The notes below the pieces were generated by a model. That model saw nothing but the letters and a program-made list of their open reading frames with translations. It did not search any database and was not told the origin of the DNA. A DNA stretch of 64,000 nt from Subtercola sp. PAMC28395. GTDB lineage: Bacteria > Actinomycetota > Actinomycetes > Actinomycetales > Microbacteriaceae. The DNA lies in assembly GCF_018889995.1 (NCBI RefSeq), contig NZ_CP076547.1, positions 310,001 to 374,000 of the forward strand. The letters run 5' to 3'. A program made the position numbers and the translations under genes. This document shows positions 20,190 through 28,919 of this stretch, piece by piece; within the stretch, counting starts at the first letter, position 1; each line of letters begins with the position of its first letter.

Positions 20190-20402
20190 TTATTTACCCG
20201 AAATATCCTGCAGCACCTTGCGCGCAAGGCGCATGAACTCCCGGGTCGCCGGAGAGATCGCCGCATTTCGGCGGGTGACGAAAACGTAGAACGCGAGCGA
20301 GGCGATGGCGACAGGCCGGGATGCCCGCCCCTCGTCGAGCGAGACATAGACGACGGTGAGGGTGAACACCGGCGAGGCCAGCCGCAGCTCCCGTTCCGCC
20401 AG
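20190..20402 (-). pseudogene. LysR-type regulator, C-terminal remnant
   Basis: On the minus strand one frame reads AERELRLASPVFTLTVVYVS, then SLAFYVFVTRRNAAISPATR and EFMRLARKVLQDISGK before a TAA at 20190-20192. This is the usual end of a LysR substrate-binding domain (the S-P-A-x-R-x-F-x-R-L pattern). Upstream of about 20402 the frame loses resemblance and reaches a TAG at 20490, and no helix-turn-helix is found in any frame. Only ~70 of ~300 residues remain, so the gene has been deleted apart from its tail. Confidence 0.6.
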
Positions 20403-20571
20403 CGGCCTTATGCAACCGCGCTGGTGAGGTGGGCATTGCCGCGGTTCGCTGAGCGAGCACCGACGACTTCGAAAGGACTCATCGGTGCCCTAGCCTGTGG
20501 GTGGGGAACTCGATAACGGCGCGTCGAGGAGCACATCTCCGTTCTCTGCGCTGTGACCATCGGAGATTGCC

Positions 20572-22023
20572 ATGAGCCCGCGAACCGGCCGCAGACGCCC
20601 TCTCTTCGAAATGGCCCGCTTCATCGGCGCCGTGGGGGCGGTGACGTTGGTCGTCGTGGGGGTTTCGGCTACCGCGGCAACGGCCGCACCCCCTGTGGCT
20701 CCCGGGACTACGGACTACTTCAGCACTTTGACATCCACCGCCGTATTTTCGCCATCGGGAACCTGGGCTGTACCGCTGGGAGTCACCTCCGTCGAGGTGA
20801 GCGTCATCGGTGCGCCTGGCGCAGGCGCCACTGCACAGAGCGCCGCGGGAGGGCACGGGTCCGTTGTCACCGGAGACCTCGCGGTCTCGCCGGGGCAGGT
20901 TCTGACCCGGCAGGTCGGCACCGCAGGAAGCAGTATCGATGGGTCGGGTGGAACAGGCTACGGGGCGGGCGGCGCAGGCTCGAACAACTGCGGAGCATTC
21001 GCTGGCGGCGGTGGCGGTTCCTCTGCGCTCTTCGCAGACGGCATCGTTGCGGTTGTCGCAGCCGGCGGTGGTGGTGGCGGTTTTCAGGATCCGGAGCGAA
21101 CCGATGCCGGAGTCGGCGGTGACGCTGACCTCGACAATGCCGGCAGCGGGGAAGCAACGCCGGGATCCCTCGGGCGCAGCGGTTCTGCCGACGGCGGCGA
21201 CGGCAATGCGGGGTCAGCCTGCGTCGGTGGCGGTGGCGGCGGCGGGGGTGGCCCTGTGAGTGATTCGGCCTTATCAGGCGGGGGAACCGGCGGCGGCGCG
21301 GGTAGTCCGTTCGTCGGATCAGGCGGCGGAGGCGGAGGGGGCGTGAGCTTCCACGCTGCCGATCTGACGAACGCGACTGTGGCACCTGACATCACCCACC
21401 CGAATGGGGTGGGCGATCCCGGTGTGACCGTGAGCTTCAGGATGCGCGTCACGGTACCGACGGCGGTGACGGTGACGAGCATCCTGAACCCGCCGGTCGG
21501 TGGCCTCCCCAGCATCACTGTTTCCGGCTGCGCACTCGGAGCAGACCAGTCATTAGCACGGATCGAGACGACGGTCGAATATTTCGTCTCCGGGCTGCCG
21601 TTCCAGACCTCCATCGAACTGCAACGCGGCGGGCCCGCCACCGCGGGCGTGCTCAGCATCTCGTTCGAATCGACAATTGAATGGTTCCGGGCACACGGTA
21701 CCCCGCCCGATGCGGAGATCATGCTGTCCGTCTCATGCCCAGAGATGTTCGACCCGGTGACCGTCGTCATCCCGCACGGCGGCGACATCGGCGCATCACT
21801 GCCCGTGACCCCGACACCGGTATCCACTCCGTCGGCGACCCCGGTTGATTCACCCTCGGCAGCTCCCGCCGCGGCGGCCGCGACGCTTGCGAACACGGGA
21901 GCAGGGCTCGCTTCCCCGCTCGGGGCACTTCTGGCGGGGGCTCTCCTCCTCGTTTCAGGAGCCCTGGCGCTGGTTGTACCCTCTCGCAGACGGCGACACG
22001 CCCAGCCTTCCCCCCGGCGATGA
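20572..22023 (+). CDS. Exported glycine-rich protein with LAxTG sorting signal
   Basis: A 483-residue surface protein. An N-terminal signal peptide (hydrophobic GAVGAVTLVVVGVSATAATAA, cleavage near residue 42) precedes a beta-rich segment and a long glycine-rich region (about residues 95-265) with many G3-G8 runs, similar in style to glycine-rich (ALK/LTK-like) domains. After a beta-sandwich-like part comes a Pro/Thr/Ser linker and the C-terminal signal LANTG, a hydrophobic helix and RRRR. LAxTG is the class E sortase pattern of high-GC actinobacteria, so covalent wall anchoring is expected. No sortase lies in the window. GGAGA precedes the ATG. Confidence 0.8.
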   Translation: MSPRTGRRRPLFEMARFIGAVGAVTLVVVGVSATAATAAPPVAPGTTDYFSTLTSTAVFSPSGTWAVPLGVTSVEVSVIGAPGAGATAQSAAGGHGSVVTGDLAVSPGQVLTRQVGTAGSSIDGSGGTGYGAGGAGSNNCGAFAGGGGGSSALFADGIVAVVAAGGGGGGFQDPERTDAGVGGDADLDNAGSGEATPGSLGRSGSADGGDGNAGSACVGGGGGGGGGPVSDSALSGGGTGGGAGSPFVGSGGGGGGGVSFHAADLTNATVAPDITHPNGVGDPGVTVSFRMRVTVPTAVTVTSILNPPVGGLPSITVSGCALGADQSLARIETTVEYFVSGLPFQTSIELQRGGPATAGVLSISFESTIEWFRAHGTPPDAEIMLSVSCPEMFDPVTVVIPHGGDIGASLPVTPTPVSTPSATPVDSPSAAPAAAAATLANTGAGLASPLGALLAGALLLVSGALALVVPSRRRRHAQPSPRR

Positions 22024-22083
22024 AGGGGGCTACAGTGGGCGTCAACACGGTCCATCGACGCTCACGGAGAGGTGACGACGATC

Positions 22084-22308
22084 ATGGAAGAAGACACTGC
22101 CGGCAGAGGGACTGTCGCTGACATCGATCACGGACTCACCCAGCCGTTGACCAGCTCCCAACTCGAGATGCTGACGCTCCCCACTCGGCACAGTCCCGAT
22201 CTCGCCCGGGCAAACGACCACCTGGAACACCTTCTCGACCGGCCCGAATACACGGGCGACGAGCGCGGGAGCTACTCCCGCAGCAGCTCCGGCTCGAACG
22301 TCACCTGA
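22084..22308 (+). CDS. Hypothetical small acidic protein
   Basis: A 74-residue protein starting MEEDTAGRGTVADID, with GAGGTGA 8 bases upstream of ATG 22084. It contains SSQLEMLTLPTRHSPDLARA and no membrane helix. No family recognised. Its last 37 bases overlap the truncated end of the nagA pseudogene on the other strand, so the 3' end of this gene may itself have been created by the deletion. Confidence 0.45.
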   Translation: MEEDTAGRGTVADIDHGLTQPLTSSQLEMLTLPTRHSPDLARANDHLEHLLDRPEYTGDERGSYSRSSSGSNVT

Positions 22309-22797
22309 CGTAGAGTATGGCCGCCCTTTTCGAGCAGCGTGACGACCGTGTCCGCGTCGGGTGATGCGAGATATTTCTGCGCATGCGCACCCCGCCTAGC
22401 GGAAGCAAGGAACGGCCCTTCGAGATGCGAGCCGAGGATGAGCGAATCTTCCTCAACGAAACGGGCTACCGTGACGAGCCGGTTAAGCGTTGCCGGAAGG
22501 TCGCCAGAAACGAAAGAGATCACCGTTCGGGTAGTGCTGTGTGCGCGATGCGTTGCCAGGCCCGTTCGGATTGTAGACGGGCCGTCTTCGGACGAATATC
22601 CGCCACCAAATGTCAATGAACCCTGGCGTGACAATACGGCCGGGCATGTCGTGCTGGTCAGCGACATTGCCATACTGCGAGCGCCAGCGGTCGCCGATTC
22701 CGGTTGCGACGATACGGGATTGCTCCGACACGAACCAGAAGTCCTCGACTATCCCGTCGGAATCGGCCTTTCGAACGCCGTGAATAAGAACGCTCAT
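22272..22797 (-). pseudogene. nagA: N-acetylglucosamine-6-phosphate deacetylase, frameshifted and truncated
   Basis: Translation from ATG 22797 gives a NagA N-terminus (MSVLIHGVRKADSDG ... GRIVTPGFIDI). At about 22609-22611 similarity jumps to another minus frame: FGGGYSSEDG ... ATHRAHSTTRTVISFVSGD ... ILGSHLEGPFLASARRGAH ... VTFEPELLRE, ending at TAG 22272-22274. The shift removes the expected metal-binding His-x-His after GFID, and the last ~200 residues (including the catalytic Asp) are absent. The gene cannot make a working enzyme. NagA would release acetate from GlcNAc-6-P, so a former amino-sugar pathway is implied. Confidence 0.85.
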
Positions 22798-22866
22798 GGT
22801 TGCGGCCTCACCCTTCGGCTTCGTGCATGCAGGCCCTCAAAATTACGGCGTAGGCTCGGAAGCAGA

Positions 22867-22893
22867 CATTACATCTGATGTCTGATGTTACAG
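22867..22893. promoter_or_regulatory. Candidate operator in the nagA'/SGNH divergent region
   Basis: ACATCTGATGT (22871-22881) is a perfect palindrome around a central T, and CTGATGT repeats directly behind it at 22882-22888, with outer TTACATC and GATGTTA arms. Such half-sites are typical of FadR-type GntR regulators. It sits between divergent genes. Confidence 0.45.
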
Positions 22894-22946
22894 CATCCTC
22901 CGCGTCACTTCGTTTCCTCACATTCCCCACACGGAAGGCCATTGAC

Positions 22947-23951
22947 ATGGAACTTATGCCCAACGATTCGAGAATTCTCGTGGAGGGGTGCGCTGAGCTG
23001 GTCGCCGAAGGTAACTGGCTGACGCCGCGCCGCCTACCGATCACGAGGAAGGGCCTGATCGTTCATCCTGAGCTCACCCAGATGGCCGACATGGCGGCCG
23101 GGGTACGACTGGATCTCATCACCGACGCTTCTGAGCTGGCGCTCGATGTCGACGTGACGATGCCCGCGAGCCTCAGCGGCGCCGTAGCGCCTTTCGATGT
23201 GTGCGTCGACGGAGTGCGGATACATCGCCAGCTGGTCGTCGGCGAAGGAACGCTCTCTGCAACCGGCCTCGGCCACGATCGCAAACACATCACAGTCTGG
23301 TTGCCGCACTTCGGAGACTCGAAGCTCGGCACCCTGACCCTTCGCGACGCTCAGTACGCCGAAAGCCCCCTCACTTCGCGCCCGCACTGGATCGCTTACG
23401 GCAGCTCGATCACGCACTGTCGCGAAGCACTTGGTCCGAGCGAGACCTGGCCCGCCCTCGTCTCGGCACATGAAGACCTGCGGCTCACCAGCCTCGGCTT
23501 CGCCGGGCAGTGTCACCTTGATCCCGTCGTCGCGCGGCACATCCGCGATACACCAGCCGACCTGATCTCACTTTGCCTGGGCATCAACGTCTGGGGCGCC
23601 TCGACATACCCGCGCCGCACCCTCGCACCGACGATCGAGGGCTTTCTGGCGACCGTTCGCGACGGGCATCCGCACACGCCACTCGTGATCATTTCCCCCA
23701 TCGCATCACCCGAGCGCGAAAACCGCTTGAACGACGACCAGCTCACGTTGAGAGAGATCCGCACCATTGTGAGTGATGTCGTCATCGAGCTACAACGTCG
23801 CGGTGACGCGAATCTCTTTCTGATCGACGGATTGGATGTTCTCGACGTCGATGAAGCGCATCTGCTGCAAGATGGGCTGCACCCCAGCCCAGAAGGCTAC
23901 AAGGTGCTGGCAGGCCGGCTCGGTCCGCGCCTGGGTGCACTACTCGCGTAA
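22947..23951 (+). CDS. SGNH/GDSL hydrolase with N-terminal beta domain
   Basis: A 334-residue hydrolase. The C-terminal SGNH fold shows block I YGSSITHC (nucleophile Ser), block II GFAGQCH, block III LGINVWG and block V DGLHPSPEGY (Asp/His). The first ~140 residues form a beta-rich domain as in SsfX3-like GDSL_3 enzymes, which act as acyl or acetyl esterases on glycosides. Start: ATG 22947 follows GGAAGG at 8 bases, whereas the earlier ATG 22878 lies within the operator and lacks a ribosome site. No signal peptide is seen, so it acts inside the cell, perhaps deacylating an imported sugar conjugate of the downstream cluster. Confidence 0.82.
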   Translation: MELMPNDSRILVEGCAELVAEGNWLTPRRLPITRKGLIVHPELTQMADMAAGVRLDLITDASELALDVDVTMPASLSGAVAPFDVCVDGVRIHRQLVVGEGTLSATGLGHDRKHITVWLPHFGDSKLGTLTLRDAQYAESPLTSRPHWIAYGSSITHCREALGPSETWPALVSAHEDLRLTSLGFAGQCHLDPVVARHIRDTPADLISLCLGINVWGASTYPRRTLAPTIEGFLATVRDGHPHTPLVIISPIASPERENRLNDDQLTLREIRTIVSDVVIELQRRGDANLFLIDGLDVLDVDEAHLLQDGLHPSPEGYKVLAGRLGPRLGALLA

Positions 23952-23991
23952 CCGCCAAGCGCAGAACAAAACGTGGTGATGTACACACATT

Positions 23992-24031
23992 GAATGTTTA
24001 CATGAACACATTCTGTGTAATACTTGATCAA
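23992..24031. promoter_or_regulatory. Operator-like sequences before the first sugar operon
   Basis: GAATGT (23992-23997) and ACATTC (24008-24013) are inverted arms around TTACATGAAC, and a perfect palindrome TTGATCAA follows at 24024-24031. The area is AT-rich compared with its neighbours. ATGAACA recurs before the BtpA operon, and TTGATCAA recurs before the SDR gene. Confidence 0.45.
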
Positions 24032-24086
24032 CTACCGATCAACCTGCGGTATTCAGCGACGAAGAGTAAAGGGGAAAAACGAACCC

Positions 24087-24743
24087 ATGAGCACACCTCT
24101 CGTTCAGATAGCAATCGACGTGACATCCGTCGGGGCTGCCCGACCACTGATTCACAGCGCCCGGGCAGCGGGCGCGGATTGGATCGAGCTTGGCAAACCG
24201 CTCATCGAGTTCGAAGGCTTGAACGGTGTGCGCCAACTCATGCCCGAACTCGTCGGCACATACGTGCTGCTCGACGTCATGATCGTGGCGGCCCCCGAGA
24301 AGTACATCCGGGCAGCGAAGGACATGGGAGCCAGCAACATCACGGTAACCGCGCTAGCACCAGAAGAGACAGTCGCAGAGGCAATTGCCGCGGGAAAACG
24401 GTTCGGTATTGACGTCACCGTTGACCTTTTCAACACGACAGACACCCTCCGGAAAGCACAGCACTTCGCTTCGTTGGGTGCGGACTACCTGATGGTGCAT
24501 TTCGGAGTCGACCAGAAACGCAGCCAGCCCCAGGGTTCGCCCATCCAACTGCTTAGCGATGTCGTCGGCTCGGTCGATGTTCCTGTCAGCTATGCAACGT
24601 ATGACATCGCGGAAAGTATTGCGGCCGTCAAGGCTGGAGCCCGCGTGATCGTACAAGGCGAGCCGTTGCTTTCAGCACCAGACACCGAAGCAGTCCTCGC
24701 AGAATTCATTTCCCAGACACAGTCGGCAAGCAAAGGAGCGTAG
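24087..24743 (+). CDS. HPS/KGPDC-like TIM-barrel protein with altered active site
   Basis: A 218-residue protein of the orotidine-5'-phosphate decarboxylase superfamily, closest in pattern to 3-hexulose-6-phosphate synthase and 3-keto-gulonate-6-phosphate decarboxylase: IAIDVTSVGAARPLI (Asp11), ADWIELGKPLI (Glu34) and VTVDLFNTTDT. The family's D-x-K-x-x-D motif reads DVMIVA here (63-68), so the usual catalytic/metal Lys and second Asp are Met65 and Ala68. The phosphate-binding end GARVIVQGEPL is kept. It may therefore be an isomerase, epimerase or aldolase of a new type, or a binding protein. First gene of a sugar operon, 5 bases from the dehydrogenase. Confidence 0.75.
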   Translation: MSTPLVQIAIDVTSVGAARPLIHSARAAGADWIELGKPLIEFEGLNGVRQLMPELVGTYVLLDVMIVAAPEKYIRAAKDMGASNITVTALAPEETVAEAIAAGKRFGIDVTVDLFNTTDTLRKAQHFASLGADYLMVHFGVDQKRSQPQGSPIQLLSDVVGSVDVPVSYATYDIAESIAAVKAGARVIVQGEPLLSAPDTEAVLAEFISQTQSASKGA

Positions 24744-24748
24744 AGAAG

Positions 24749-25789
24749 ATGAAGGCAGCAGTCATCCGGCGTGATTCCGGTCGAAAAGTATTGGTCACCG
24801 AGAATCTCGCCGACCCACAGCACGGAGAGCATGAGGTACTCATCCGCATTCGTGCCTCCGGCATCTGCGGGTCAGACCTGCACGGCTTCACCGATTCAGA
24901 AGGAACCGCCCGGCGTGACGGCCTCATTATGGGGCACGAAGGCGCGGGAGACGTGGTCGCCGTCGGCGCGGGTGTCACCCGGGTGTCCGTCGGCGATCGT
25001 GTGACGATCGACCCCCAGGTCTCGTGCGGCGAGTGCGTGCCGTGCTCGCAGGGCCTGATCTCGATCTGCGACCGCAAACGGGTGATCGGCTCCAGCTTGC
25101 GCGGTTTCGAACAGGGCACCATGGCGGAGTTGGCGGCCGTGCCGGAGAAGCAAGTCTTTCGGGTTCCCGACTCCGTCACCTTCAGCCAGGCCTCGATGAT
25201 CGAACCGCTCTCGAACGCGCTGCATGTCATCAACCGATCAGGCATTCTGCTCGGCGACACGGTGGTGATTTTCGGCGCCGGCACACTTGGCCTATGCATC
25301 CTGCAAGGGGCGCGGCTCGCCGGGGCGGGCAGGATCATCGTCAGCGACACCTCCCCTCACCGCCTGCAGGTTGCACGCTCACTGGGCGCCGATGTCATCG
25401 TGAATCCGGTCGAGCAGTCAGTGCGAGACGAGGTCCGAGCCCTGACCAGAAGCGAAGGCGCAGATGTGGTGATCGAGTCGGTCGGCATCGATGCAACCTA
25501 CCAAGAGGCGATCCACACCGTGCGCAAGCGCGGAAGAGTGATGTTCTTCGGTGCAGTGCAAGATACCGTCACCGTCGATCTGCTACCCATCTTGCACAAG
25601 GAGATCACGATCATCGGCTGCACCGGCGCGAATGACGAGACCCAGGTTGCCATCGATATGGTTGCAGCCGGCCGAATCAACCTCGACGCCCTCCTGACGC
25701 ACCAGTTCGATCTTGCACACGCTCAGGAGGCCTTCGACACTCTGACGAATCCGGCGAACAACGCGATAAAAGTTCAGGTTACTCCGTAG
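24749..25789 (+). CDS. Zinc-dependent polyol/sugar dehydrogenase (MDR family)
   Basis: A 346-residue medium-chain dehydrogenase of the sorbitol/threonine dehydrogenase type. The catalytic zinc site is in GICGSDLHG and GHEGAG, the structural zinc lobe is CGECVPCSQGLISIC, and NAD binding is FGAGTLGLCILQGARLAGAG. It probably oxidises a secondary hydroxyl of the sugar taken up by the flanking transporter. Its TAG overlaps the GTG start of the permease, so it belongs to the same operon. Confidence 0.88.
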   Translation: MKAAVIRRDSGRKVLVTENLADPQHGEHEVLIRIRASGICGSDLHGFTDSEGTARRDGLIMGHEGAGDVVAVGAGVTRVSVGDRVTIDPQVSCGECVPCSQGLISICDRKRVIGSSLRGFEQGTMAELAAVPEKQVFRVPDSVTFSQASMIEPLSNALHVINRSGILLGDTVVIFGAGTLGLCILQGARLAGAGRIIVSDTSPHRLQVARSLGADVIVNPVEQSVRDEVRALTRSEGADVVIESVGIDATYQEAIHTVRKRGRVMFFGAVQDTVTVDLLPILHKEITIIGCTGANDETQVAIDMVAAGRINLDALLTHQFDLAHAQEAFDTLTNPANNAIKVQVTP

Positions 25790-26625
25790 TGGCGGGTCAC
25801 CGCCGCTCCCGCCCGACGCCGCTGCGATCAGCCGGCATCGTTCTGACCTGGGTGATTGTGCTGAGCAGCCTGCTACCGCTGCTGTGGCTGCTCTCGACCT
25901 CGCTCAAGACGGCATCCGATGCCTTCGCATCACCCCCGCTGTTCATCTTCACCCCGACGTTCGAAAACTTCACGGCCGTACTCGGCGGCGGCGACTTTCT
26001 TGCCGCCTACAAGAACAGCATCATCGTCGTGATCGCCACCACTGCGCTGTCGTTGCTCTTCGGTATCACAGCCGGCTACACCCTGGCCCGAACCACGGGC
26101 AAAGTGACACGAACCATGGGCACGTGGATCATCCTGGTGCGAATGGCACCCGCCATGGGGTTTGCTCTTCCGTTCTTTCTCATGTTCCGATTCTTCGGTC
26201 TGCTCGACAGTTATCTCGCCCTTGTGCTCGTGTACATGACGATCACGCTCCCTTTCGTCACATGGATCATGTCCGGGTACTTCCGGTCGATCCCCGTCGA
26301 ACTCGAAGAAGCGGCACGGATGGACGGATGCACGCGAGTGCAGGCACTGTTCCGTGTAATCGTGCCTTCCTCATGGCCGGGCATCGCAACCTGCGCCATC
26401 TTCTCGTTCATCATGTCGTGGAACGAGTTCTTCTACCCCCTCGTTCTGGCAGGCCGGAACACCAGTACAGCACCGGTCGCACTACAGGGGTTCATCAGTT
26501 CCACCGGCGTCAACTGGGGGCAGCTGTCTGCCGCGTCGATCCTCGTCGTACTCCCCGTGCTCGTCTTCACCATCTTCACCCAAAAGGGCCTCGTCCGAGG
26601 CCTTACTGCAGGAGCTATCAAGTAA
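25789..26625 (+). CDS. Sugar ABC transporter permease, MalG type (CUT1)
   Basis: A 278-residue membrane protein with six helices. The EAA loop ELEEAARMDGCTRVQALFRV couples to the ATPase. It starts at GTG 25789, overlapping the dehydrogenase stop. N-terminal TSLKTASDAFASPP and the C-terminal FTQKGLVRGLTAGAIK are standard for the MalG side. With the following binding protein and MalF-type permease it makes one transporter. No ATPase gene is included. Confidence 0.93.
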   Translation: MAGHRRSRPTPLRSAGIVLTWVIVLSSLLPLLWLLSTSLKTASDAFASPPLFIFTPTFENFTAVLGGGDFLAAYKNSIIVVIATTALSLLFGITAGYTLARTTGKVTRTMGTWIILVRMAPAMGFALPFFLMFRFFGLLDSYLALVLVYMTITLPFVTWIMSGYFRSIPVELEEAARMDGCTRVQALFRVIVPSSWPGIATCAIFSFIMSWNEFFYPLVLAGRNTSTAPVALQGFISSTGVNWGQLSAASILVVLPVLVFTIFTQKGLVRGLTAGAIK

Positions 26626-26638
26626 AGGAGCACCATCC

Positions 26639-27979
26639 ATGCGACACCACAAAGCTGTTCTGCGGGGCACCGCAATCGCACTCACCGCCTTCACAGCGGT
26701 TGCTCTTTCAGGATGCTCTGGCCAGGCGTCGAGTAGTTCGGCTACGTATTCCCCCGACAACGTCAAAGGCCAGACCGTCAACATTCTGATGATCGACACC
26801 GGCTCGACCAAAGAACTCAAAGACGTCTACGTGCCGAAGTTTGAAGAGCAGACCGGCATCAAAGTCAACGTCGAACTGGTACCCGAAGCCGGAATGGACG
26901 CGAAGCTCGCGCTGTCGCTGGGAAGTGGCTCGAACCAGTACGACGTGATCGAGGCAGGAGCGAAGAACCTGCCCACGCTAGTCGCATCGCAATGGATCAG
27001 CCCGCTCGACAGCTACCTGGGCGACGCGACCGCAACACCGGCGAGCTACACAGCGGGCTTTCAGCCCTCGCTCTTGAAGTCGCTCGAAAACGATGGCAAG
27101 TCCTATACCATGCCCTATCAGGTCGGTGCTGACCTTCTCTACTACAACAAGTCCATGTTCACCGCCGCCGGCCTCGACCCAGCAAACCCGCCGCACACGA
27201 TGACCGACATCGTGGCAGCCGCACAGAAACTCAACAAGCCCGACCAGGGCCAGGCCGGCTTCGTCGGTCGCGGCACTCGCGAAGGCAACGAGAATTCTTT
27301 CTCGTGGATCATGATGTGGCTCCTCAATGGTGGGCGCTGGCTGGGCGACGACGGTAACGCCAAGTACGACGTACTGACCACGCCAGAGGCCATCACCACC
27401 ACGGAACAGTACAAGAAGCTCATGGTCGACTACGGGCCGGCTGGTTCAGCGAACTACGGTTACGTCGAGGCGCAGTCCGCCATGCAGCAAGGCAAAGCGG
27501 CCATGTGGATAGATGGTGCACCCGTAGGCCCCCCGCTTGAAGACCCTTCGGCCTCGAAGATCGCCGGGGATGTCGGATACTCCGCCCTGAGCGGTGAAGG
27601 CGACAACTACATCGCGGGCGCAGTCTGGGGATTCTCGATGGTCAAGGGCACCAAGGTCGACCAAGCCGCCTGGCAACTGATCAAGTACCTCACCGACGAA
27701 AACGTCGCAGTCGGGCAAGCCGTTTCAGGTAAGAGCTCACCGGCGCGTTCTGACGTCCTCGAGAACCCCGACGTGCAGAAGGCTTACAACCCTGAATATC
27801 TTGCCGCGATCAAAGACGCCATCGGCCACGCGAACTCTGTCTACTCCCCCGTCATTCCCCAGGGCACCCAGATTCGCGGAGCACTGTCACTCGCCTTGTC
27901 GAAGATCTTGAGCGATCAATCCGACATCGAGACATCGATGAATGAAGCCAACGACGAAGTGAAGAAGATCGTTCAGTGA
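26639..27979 (+). CDS. Sugar ABC transporter substrate-binding lipoprotein (transporter 1)
   Basis: A 446-residue family 1 solute-binding protein. The lipobox is LSGC near residue 25, so it is tethered outside the membrane. GSGSNQYDVIEAGAKNLPTL and YTMPYQVGADLLYYNKSMF are typical of CUT1 binding proteins. It sits between its two permease genes; its stop overlaps the next gene start by 4 bases. Ligand unknown; the neighbouring dehydrogenases suggest a polyol, sugar acid or modified sugar. Confidence 0.92.
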   Translation: MRHHKAVLRGTAIALTAFTAVALSGCSGQASSSSATYSPDNVKGQTVNILMIDTGSTKELKDVYVPKFEEQTGIKVNVELVPEAGMDAKLALSLGSGSNQYDVIEAGAKNLPTLVASQWISPLDSYLGDATATPASYTAGFQPSLLKSLENDGKSYTMPYQVGADLLYYNKSMFTAAGLDPANPPHTMTDIVAAAQKLNKPDQGQAGFVGRGTREGNENSFSWIMMWLLNGGRWLGDDGNAKYDVLTTPEAITTTEQYKKLMVDYGPAGSANYGYVEAQSAMQQGKAAMWIDGAPVGPPLEDPSASKIAGDVGYSALSGEGDNYIAGAVWGFSMVKGTKVDQAAWQLIKYLTDENVAVGQAVSGKSSPARSDVLENPDVQKAYNPEYLAAIKDAIGHANSVYSPVIPQGTQIRGALSLALSKILSDQSDIETSMNEANDEVKKIVQ

Positions 27980-28896
27980 CGACGCAACTGACCCGGGAGC
28001 GGGCTCCAGTGCCGCTAGCTCCCGGGTTTCTCAAGCGAGACGACAACACGACCTGGTATCTGCTGATTGGGGTACCGTTCGCGCTGCTCTTCCTGCTCAC
28101 GGCCGTACCGCTGGCGCTATCGCTTTACACCTCCCTGCTCGACTGGAACCTAGGCGATCCGGCTGGCGCGACCTTCGTCGGCCTACAGAACTTTCTCGAC
28201 CTGATGGTCGACGGGGCGTTCTGGCACGCGTTGCTGCTCACTGCCTACCAGGTGATCGTGACGGTGGTCGTCCAGGTTTCGCTTGGCACATGCATCGCTC
28301 TGCTTCTCTCCCAGGAGTTCAAGGGCGCACAGTTCTTGCGCTCGGTCTACCTGATCCCCATGATGACTACTCCGGTGGTTGTCGGGCTGATGTGGCGGAT
28401 GCTCTTCAACACCGACTCAGGAATGGTGAACTACCTTCTCTCCCTGGTGGGAATCGGCCCCGTCAATTGGCTTGGTGATGCCGCAACAGCGATGCCTGCG
28501 GTCATCGGTTCGGATGTCTGGCTGTCTACCCCGTTCGTCGTCGTCATACTGCTGGCCGGGCTGCGCTCGATACCCGGCGAGGTATTCGAAGCCGGGCAAG
28601 TCGACGGCGCGGGCGGTTTCAGGATGTTCTGGAACATCACCCTGCCGCTCCTGAAGCCGATGATCCTGCTCGCCGTCTTGTTCCGCACGATGGACGCCAT
28701 CCGCCGATTCGACACGATCTATGTGATGACCGGTGGCGGGCCGGGAAACTCCACCGAAACGCTCGACCTGTTCGCCTACTTCAACGCTTTCACCTATCTC
28801 GAAGTCGGGAAGGGCGCTGCGATAGCAACGGTCATGCTCATCATCATCTTTCTCATCTCCTTTCCCATCTTGCGCACCATCCAAAGAGCCAACTGA
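27976..28896 (+). CDS. Sugar ABC transporter permease, MalF type (CUT1)
   Basis: A 306-residue protein with six membrane helices after a short cytosolic N-terminus. The EAA loop is EVFEAGQVDGAGGFRMFWNI and the FDTIYVMTGGGPGNSTETLD segment is the usual MalF-side marker. GTG start overlapping the binding-protein stop. Partner of the MalG-type permease at 25789. Confidence 0.93.
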   Translation: MTTQLTRERAPVPLAPGFLKRDDNTTWYLLIGVPFALLFLLTAVPLALSLYTSLLDWNLGDPAGATFVGLQNFLDLMVDGAFWHALLLTAYQVIVTVVVQVSLGTCIALLLSQEFKGAQFLRSVYLIPMMTTPVVVGLMWRMLFNTDSGMVNYLLSLVGIGPVNWLGDAATAMPAVIGSDVWLSTPFVVVILLAGLRSIPGEVFEAGQVDGAGGFRMFWNITLPLLKPMILLAVLFRTMDAIRRFDTIYVMTGGGPGNSTETLDLFAYFNAFTYLEVGKGAAIATVMLIIIFLISFPILRTIQRAN

Positions 28897-28919
28897 TTCC
28901 CTATCGACGAAGGAGACCC

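Noticed and set aside
20194..20460. 88-residue minus-strand frame as a gene
   Set aside because: A different frame of the same DNA reads as a LysR C-terminus, which explains the sequence better.
20860..21360. Glycine-rich block as a PE_PGRS protein
   Set aside because: There is no PE domain and the C-terminal LAxTG anchor is not a PE_PGRS feature.
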